DNA of 64,000 nucleotides from Bacillus sp. 1NLA3E (GTDB lineage Bacteria; Bacillota; Bacilli; Bacillales; Cytobacillaceae). Positions 55,096 to 64,000 of this stretch are shown here, piece after piece (the stretch's first letter is position 1; each line of letters opens with the position of its first letter). A program made the position numbers and the translations under genes. A model generated the notes under the pieces. The model did no database searches and was not told the origin of the DNA. It worked only from the letters and a program-made list of their open reading frames with translations. The DNA is taken from NCBI RefSeq assembly GCF_000242895.2, contig NC_021171.1:2390001-2454000 (forward strand). The letters run 5' to 3'.

Positions 55096-55320
55096 GAATG
55101 GTACAAATTTAGAACAATCATTTGACCCACCCACTTATCCAGTGATGAAGGGGTCAAGTCATATTCACGAATAATTTCTTGTCTAGACTTGCCGTTCAAA
55201 TAAAGCTGAACCATCTGATTCTTGAATTCTTCTGTGAACTTTCTTCGCTCTCTTTTGGCCATAATAGATTCTCCTAAGTAATAGTATCTGTAGTCTACTT
55301 GACCTTAATATTTCTGTCCA
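55068..55320 (-). mobile_element. IS3-family remnant with truncated orfA
   Basis: The 64-codon frame (55262 to 55068) starts MAKRERRKFTEEFKNQMVQL and YLNGKSRQEIIREYDLTP, the OrfA HTH of IS3/IS150-group transposases, and loses similarity after LDKWV. Upstream, tggacagaaatattaaggtc (from 55320) looks like the element's left inverted repeat. OrfB and the right end are absent. It abuts the 3' end of the alpha/beta-hydrolase gene. Confidence 0.8.
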
Positions 55321-55325
55321 GTTAA

Positions 55326-56207
55326 CTATAACCTATCCAAAGAGTCAACGGATGTTAGGAAGCTACCAACTATATGTATATACTCCTCAGCTTCTTCGAT
55401 ATATGGCATATGAGCACTTTTCTCAAAAATATAAAATTCAGAATGTGGCGTTAAACTACTATAAAATTTTGTTGTCTCTGGAGTAGCTTCATCAAAACGT
55501 CCACATGTAAAAAGTGTGGGACATGTTATTTCTCCTAATCTACCTGTACAATCAAATTCTTTTAAATTACCCTTCACAGTGAATTCAGATGGACCCCACA
55601 TAATATTGTAAACTTGAGGGTTTTTGTAATGTGTCCCTCGTTTTAAGAATTCAGGATAGGGATTTAACCTACAAACAAAATTTTTATTAAATACATCTGT
55701 TGCAGCTTTATATTCTGCAGAATTGGTTGTTCCAGTTTCTTCACATCTTTTAATTATATCTTGGATATTTTTTGGAAGCTTTTTGAGGTTTCTTTTCTGA
55801 TCATGTCCCCATAATGGTGCACTAAGACATGGACTAGAAAAAATTACGCTCTTTATGCCACTCGGTTTTGTTAAACAATAAGCAGCTGCTAGCGTAGTCC
55901 CCCAAGAATGACCAAGAATATGTACTTCACTTAGGTTTAATTCTTTTCTAACCTGTGCTAGTTCCTCAACAAACCTTTCTATTTTCCATAAAGACCTATC
56001 GGTTGGTCTATCCGATCTACCACATCCCAACTGATCATAAAGAATAACTGGCCGGTTCTCTCCGAGAGCTTTAAGGCCTTGTAGTGAATAAGATGAAGAA
56101 CCGGGCCCACCGTGCAAAATAATCACTGGCGTACCACCCGCAGTTTTATTAAATACTTGGTACCAAACCTTTCCATTCTTTACTTGGACATAGCCTTCAT
56201 CATTCAT
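55326..56207 (-). CDS. proline iminopeptidase-family alpha/beta hydrolase
   Basis: 293 aa. S33-family features: oxyanion HGGPGSSS (about 32-39), nucleophile elbow GHSWGTT with the serine at about residue 99, Asp in CGRFDEATPE, His in KSAHMPYIEE. DQLGCGRSDRPTD near residue 60 is typical of prolyl aminopeptidases. It probably cleaves N-terminal proline or a related small amide. The ATG follows GGGGGGATTTT. Its stop lies 5 bp from an IS3 end. Confidence 0.88.
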   Translation of the reverse strand: MNDEGYVQVKNGKVWYQVFNKTAGGTPVIILHGGPGSSSYSLQGLKALGENRPVILYDQLGCGRSDRPTDRSLWKIERFVEELAQVRKELNLSEVHILGHSWGTTLAAAYCLTKPSGIKSVIFSSPCLSAPLWGHDQKRNLKKLPKNIQDIIKRCEETGTTNSAEYKAATDVFNKNFVCRLNPYPEFLKRGTHYKNPQVYNIMWGPSEFTVKGNLKEFDCTGRLGEITCPTLFTCGRFDEATPETTKFYSSLTPHSEFYIFEKSAHMPYIEEAEEYIHIVGSFLTSVDSLDRL

Positions 56208-56331
56208 AAAATCCCCCCTAGCATTTAATGCTATTATGAAATTTATTTTAGAATAAGTAAATATGGGTAAACTTTTTTAAAAAATATTTTTGTTAAAGGA
56301 TGTTCATACTATGATGTAGGAGGCGAATTTC

Positions 56332-56484
56332 TTGAAAACAGTTGATTTTAAAGTGGCAAATTTAAAGAGCTCTCAGATGGAAAAATTGAAACAATTTGAA
56401 AATGAATTAGGATGTACTCTAATCGCTTATGAACACAAAGGACTTTCAGAAAGTAAAAGTTACAATACATCAGAAACACCCTAG
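56332..56484 (+). CDS. small protein, 50 aa, TTG start
   Basis: Reads MKTVDFKVANLKSSQMEKLK, then QFENELGCTLIAYEHKGLSE to SETP. Soluble and charged with an amphipathic helix; no family recognised. TAGGAGGCGAATTTC before the TTG is an excellent ribosome binding site, and a perfect terminator covers the stop codon. These make it a convincing gene despite its length. Confidence 0.72.
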   Translation: MKTVDFKVANLKSSQMEKLKQFENELGCTLIAYEHKGLSESKSYNTSETP

Positions 56485-56503
56485 ATTTTAAAATCTAGGG
56501 TGT
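56476..56503 (+). terminator. perfect terminator overlapping the small gene's stop
   Basis: acaccctagatttt / aaaatctagggtgt, 14-bp perfect arms with no extra loop bases. The stop codon TAG is in the 5' arm. Confidence 0.75.
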
Positions 56504-56561
56504 TAAAAACACTGACTTGTAAGTAAGTAGTTAAATTTAGAAGAGAAGATGTGGTTTTTAA

Positions 56562-56753
56562 ATGGGTGCTATAGAACGAAATGGGTATAGATTTGAACCA
56601 GAATATAGTGTAATTAGGCAAAATGGAGCGATTCACGTTTATATCAAAGGAGAATTTGTTGAAGAAGTGAAGTTTTCTTTTTCTGGAAAATATCCGGAGC
56701 TTGATCAAATTGAGCAACTCATTGATGAATATTGCGAACAACATGAAATTTAA
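56562..56753 (+). CDS. DUF5370-like small protein, 63 aa
   Basis: Short acidic soluble protein beginning MGAIERNGYRFEPEYSVIRQ and ending LIDEYCEQHEI. I recognise the pattern as a Bacillus-restricted small protein family (DUF5370, from memory). Function unknown. The ATG is preceded by GAAGAGAAG at a long spacing. Confidence 0.65.
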   Translation: MGAIERNGYRFEPEYSVIRQNGAIHVYIKGEFVEEVKFSFSGKYPELDQIEQLIDEYCEQHEI

Positions 56754-56785
56754 TTTTATATTTGGTTAAAAAATAAAATACCATG

Positions 56786-56819
56786 CTACCATCGGGCCCG
56801 AAGCTTAACTTCCATGTTT
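56786..56819 (-). pseudogene. decayed 5S rRNA fragment
   Basis: ctaccatcgg, gaagcttaacttcc and tgtt match the intact 5S gene at about 57264-57300 in order, with a short indel and two substitutions: about 28 identical positions in 34. It lies 400 bp beyond the 3' end of the rRNA operon in the same orientation. Confidence 0.7.
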
Positions 56820-56894
56820 GTCTTTGGGTAGCCAAACTTATTAAATGTTTCTTTTATCGTCCTAATCCTCTTACCATTCGTCTGCTAATCCCAA

Positions 56895-57115
56895 ACGGAC
56901 ACAGAAGACTTTATTTTCATGAAATTACCCATTTTTTAGATTTACAGGACACAGGATACCTTATTTTCATAAAAACCACTGGATCATGCCTGCTTACTAA
57001 CGAATAAAGACTCTAGTGTCCGTTAAGCTATCAAAAACATTCCTTTATGCATTAATAGCGGCATTGGTGTCCGCATGTACACATTCCCATGTGGCAATGA
57101 ACCTCGTGTCCCCAT
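56895..57115. repeat. degenerate GGACAC repeat zone
   Basis: Two plus-strand units start with ggacacag at 56897 and 56947 (50 bp apart) and share ttattttcat. Three inverted copies of the motif (gtgtcc) are at 57016, 57067 and 57107 (51 and 40 bp apart). The unit length of about 50 bp in both directions suggests a decayed tandem repeat that was partly inverted. No gene is supported here. Confidence 0.6.
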
Positions 57116-57194
57116 CTCGATACCTTCTGCTCCATCCTCCTAAAGCGATGACAGGTCCTTTATTGTTCCTTCGGACATTTTTATATATACAAAA

Positions 57195-57220
57195 AAGAAC
57201 AACCCAATGAGTTGTTCTTC
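57195..57220 (-). terminator. rRNA operon terminator
   Basis: gaagaacaac / gttgttctt arms followed by TTTTTT on the minus strand, just after the 5S gene. Confidence 0.85.
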
Positions 57221-57224
57221 ATGT

Positions 57225-57342
<118 letters not shown>

Positions 57343-57417
57343 TATTTAATTAGGAATTTTCATTCCCTCAAAACTAGATAATGCAGAAGAAGTTGTAAAA
57401 CCAATAACACCGTTTTT

Positions 57418-62107
<4,690 letters not shown>

Positions 62108-62246
62108 GTTGATTGACTCATAAAAGTTACGTTGGCTAGTGTTATGACCGAAGTCATTCACACTATAAAAAATTTTATTGTTGACGTTTGTTTGTTTAGT
62201 TTTCAAAGAACAACTTGTTTATCGTCGTTTAGAAGCGACAAATAAT

Positions 62247-62275
62247 ATAATATCACATATCTACTGTGTTATCAA
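62247..62275 (-). promoter_or_regulatory. rRNA operon promoter
   Basis: Minus-strand -35 TTGATA (62270-62275), exactly 17 bp, -10 TATTAT (62247-62252), about 140 bp before the 16S gene. A possible second promoter (TTACAA, 17 bp, ATTATT) lies about 60 bp further upstream, matching the tandem rrn promoters usual in Bacillus. Confidence 0.7.
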
Positions 62276-62413
62276 TAAAAACTTTAAAAAATATTACGTA
62301 AATAATAATTTTGTTGATACACTTTGTAACGCGACTTATATATATTAACATCATCCTTGTATTAACGCAAGGGGAAATTTCAGAATGCATTCCGTGAAAC
62401 TCGTCTCTAATTA

Positions 62414-63529
62414 CTATTTCATTTCAATTATATTCTGTAATCCAACTTTGAGATACTCTCCTTTTTTTATAGATATATGACCTGATTCATATGGATTATT
62501 GTTAATGGTAAGATAAACTCTATCTGAATGATAATATTGACCAAATGTATTAGCAACGCTTTGAAGAATCATTGTTTCATAAGGTGCTCCAGCTTGCATT
62601 TCCTTTATAAAATCTTGATTCAAATCAATATACACATGTTGGTCATTATTCAAATATAGGCTGTTGATCTGTGTATTTGGAGAAAATACTTTTCCAAGTT
62701 GATTATTAACTTCTTCTTTATAAGCTTCAGCTAGAACTTTTCTTGTTATTTCATTAGTTCTGAAACTAACCTCTTTATTTTTATAATAAATTTTCCCATC
62801 ATTAATATTGGGATAATAAAAATTAATATTTTGCTTCTCTGGGACATTTTCCTCAATTTCACTTAGAGTGGAAGATATTTGAGTATCTCCAGAAATATAT
62901 ATTGATTTAATTAAGCCCTTATTTTTAGCATAATAATCAAGGTTTTTTCCATCTGTACTTACAGTCGTAACTTCAATTGCTTTAAAAGTCCCTGTTGGAG
63001 TCATAATATCAGCTGAGGTATTGGTTATGGTTCTAACTCTTGAATCCTTTAAAGTCCATGTTGTCCCATTCTTTAATGGTTCCATCAAAAGGGTTTCTTC
63101 ACCATAACCAGTTGCTTCTAAAAGGTTTTCTCTGTAGTATACTTCACCTCTAGAATAAATCTTGTTGAGTTTTCCATCTTTTAATTCAATTACACTAGCA
63201 ATCACTGTACCACCATTATTGATTCTTTGTTGAACTTTTTCTCCGGAAATATAGTCATTGTATACATTATAAGAAGCAAATTCGTTCCCTGTTCCTTCAT
63301 ATATGTAACGAGTATTTTCCTTGATAGGGTAATATTCCTGTATGTTTAACTGTGTTTTTTGTTTTTTATTTTCGTCATTGGTATGATTGGTACTATTTTT
63401 TTTATAATTGTTCTTATCAACAATGCTGTTGTTCTCTTTTTCTTTACTGATGTTGACATTATTTATTTCACAACTACTGAGGATACCAGTCAAAGAAATT
63501 ACAGCTAAAAGTGCGATTACTTTTTTCAT
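62414..63529 (-). CDS. GerMN-domain lipoprotein
   Basis: 371 aa. Lipoprotein signal peptide with LSSC lipobox (Cys about residue 20), a Lys/Asn-rich linker, a middle domain with paired repeats around YIYEGTGNEFASYNVY, and a C-terminal GerMN domain (about 265-365: VLAEAYKEEVNNQLGKVFSPNTQINSLYL, YIDLNQDFIKEM, YETMILQSVANTF). GerMN proteins such as GerM act in sporulation and germination; this one has only one GerMN copy. AAAAGGGGCGC precedes the ATG. Confidence 0.85.
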   Translation of the reverse strand: MKKVIALLAVISLTGILSSCEINNVNISKEKENNSIVDKNNYKKNSTNHTNDENKKQKTQLNIQEYYPIKENTRYIYEGTGNEFASYNVYNDYISGEKVQQRINNGGTVIASVIELKDGKLNKIYSRGEVYYRENLLEATGYGEETLLMEPLKNGTTWTLKDSRVRTITNTSADIMTPTGTFKAIEVTTVSTDGKNLDYYAKNKGLIKSIYISGDTQISSTLSEIEENVPEKQNINFYYPNINDGKIYYKNKEVSFRTNEITRKVLAEAYKEEVNNQLGKVFSPNTQINSLYLNNDQHVYIDLNQDFIKEMQAGAPYETMILQSVANTFGQYYHSDRVYLTINNNPYESGHISIKKGEYLKVGLQNIIEMK

Positions 63530-63764
63530 TTTCAGCGCCCCTTTTATTTTTTTCGGTACGTGTTATCGAGATACTATCTTCTAATTTTACGAATCCTTGA
63601 CCAAATATAGTACAAATCCATCTTAACTTGGGAAAAATATTAAACTGACTACTTCCCAGAATTTGCCTTTACCTTAGAGGGAATATTAAGCGTTAATTAT
63701 TAAGAAGACAAGCATAGGTGCGTTGTATTAAAAAAAGTAATTAAAGAGGTCATCTGATTTAAAA

Positions 63765-63786
63765 CGACGCAGTTATTTTACTGCGT
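63765..63786 (-). terminator. hairpin downstream of the EAL gene remnant
   Basis: gacgcagt / actgcgtc arms with a 6-nt loop and A/T-rich flanks, 43 bp after the remnant's stop codon. Confidence 0.6.
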
Positions 63787-63829
63787 CATTTTAAATCATT
63801 TCATATTATCCTAAAACATACCTGTCTAA

Positions 63830-64000
63830 TTACGGTAAGATCTCCCGTGAACTATTTGGTTTACTAAAATAGTTACCTTGGATAAAATCGCAAGAAAGGT
63901 TCATGAGAAAATTATATTGGTATTCAGTTTCAAAACCCTCTCTGCAACTACCTTTAAATTTAAGCTATGTGCCAAGGACACAACTGCTGCGGCAATAGTT
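63830..64000 (-). pseudogene. EAL-domain (c-di-GMP phosphodiesterase) C-terminus with frameshift
   Basis: From the window edge the minus strand reads TIAAAVVSLAHSLNLKVVAE in one frame, then GFETEYQYNFLMNLSCDFIQ and GNYFSKPNSS in another, ending at TAA (63830-63832). This is the conserved VVAEGVETEEQ...GCDxxQGYxFSxP end of EAL domains. An extra CT (in ctctct at about 63938-63943) breaks the frame after VVAE. The rest of the gene lies outside the window; a sequencing error is possible. Confidence 0.75.

Overview
The window is a low-GC Firmicutes chromosome segment, most likely from a spore-forming member of the Bacillaceae (Bacillus/Neobacillus-like). Supporting signs are the B. subtilis-type des-desK-desR cold-sensing locus, a HutP-controlled hut operon, a Spo0E-like phosphatase, a GerMN lipoprotein, lipoteichoic acid synthase, many TTG/GTG starts with strong AGGAGG sites, and a complete rRNA operon. 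No prophage, CRISPR array, intact IS element or tRNA gene was found. The genus is an inference.

Layout. 1-3441: histidine utilisation operon on the minus strand (hutP, hutH, start of hutU), with a HutP-type terminator between hutP and hutH and a MITE-like element between hutH and hutU. 3685-8168: a DUF3870 protein, an aromatic/organic-acid MFS transporter, and a CoA-transferase/acyl-CoA dehydrogenase pair. The pair is preceded by two CodY-like boxes and a roughly 200-nt structured leader ending in a terminator. 8197-10694: DinB-like protein, phosphatidylserine synthase and a LysM-polysaccharide deacetylase. 10807-14037: desR, desK and des, with a MITE copy between des and desK. 14143-17644: enolase-superfamily N-acylamino-acid racemase/OSBS-like enzyme, GNAT acyltransferase and amino acid permease. 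17908-24830: flavodoxin, small membrane proteins, a P-loop protein with an Asp23-like tail, crotonase, RecQ and a hotdog thioesterase. 25341-33896: POT peptide transporter, MarR regulator with a divergent 37-aa membrane ORF, nitroreductase, DMT exporter, VanW lipoprotein, and a helicase that joins a PD-(D/E)XK nuclease to an Fe-S XPD/DinG-type motor. 34151-50814: LtaS, PepF, aldo/keto reductase, AraC regulator, a 51-bp tandem repeat, GalM, NrnB-like DHH phosphoesterase, HAD phosphatase, isochorismatase-family hydrolase, acyl-ACP desaturase, VIT-family transporter, a frameshifted secreted protein and fused PabB-PabC. 50817-56753: Spo0E-like protein, DUF2062, hydroxyacid dehydrogenase, DMT transporter, decayed zinc peptidase, IS3 remnant, prolyl iminopeptidase-like hydrolase and two small genes. 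56786-62275: a decayed 5S fragment, a GGACAC repeat zone and an rRNA operon (5S, 23S, 16S; minus strand) with its promoter. 62414-64000: GerMN lipoprotein and a frameshifted EAL-domain end.

The most distinctive feature is a family of roughly 185-bp non-coding elements: eight copies, both orientations. They have GGCTSTGTTAAA-type terminal inverted repeats and a GC-rich structured core; five copies have perfect 8-bp target duplications and a sixth has one with a single mismatch. They are therefore transposed non-autonomous elements, and no matching transposase lies in the window. The second notable item is the combined CodY-box and attenuator-like leader ahead of the CoA-transferase operon. It does not match any riboswitch or T-box consensus I could recall.
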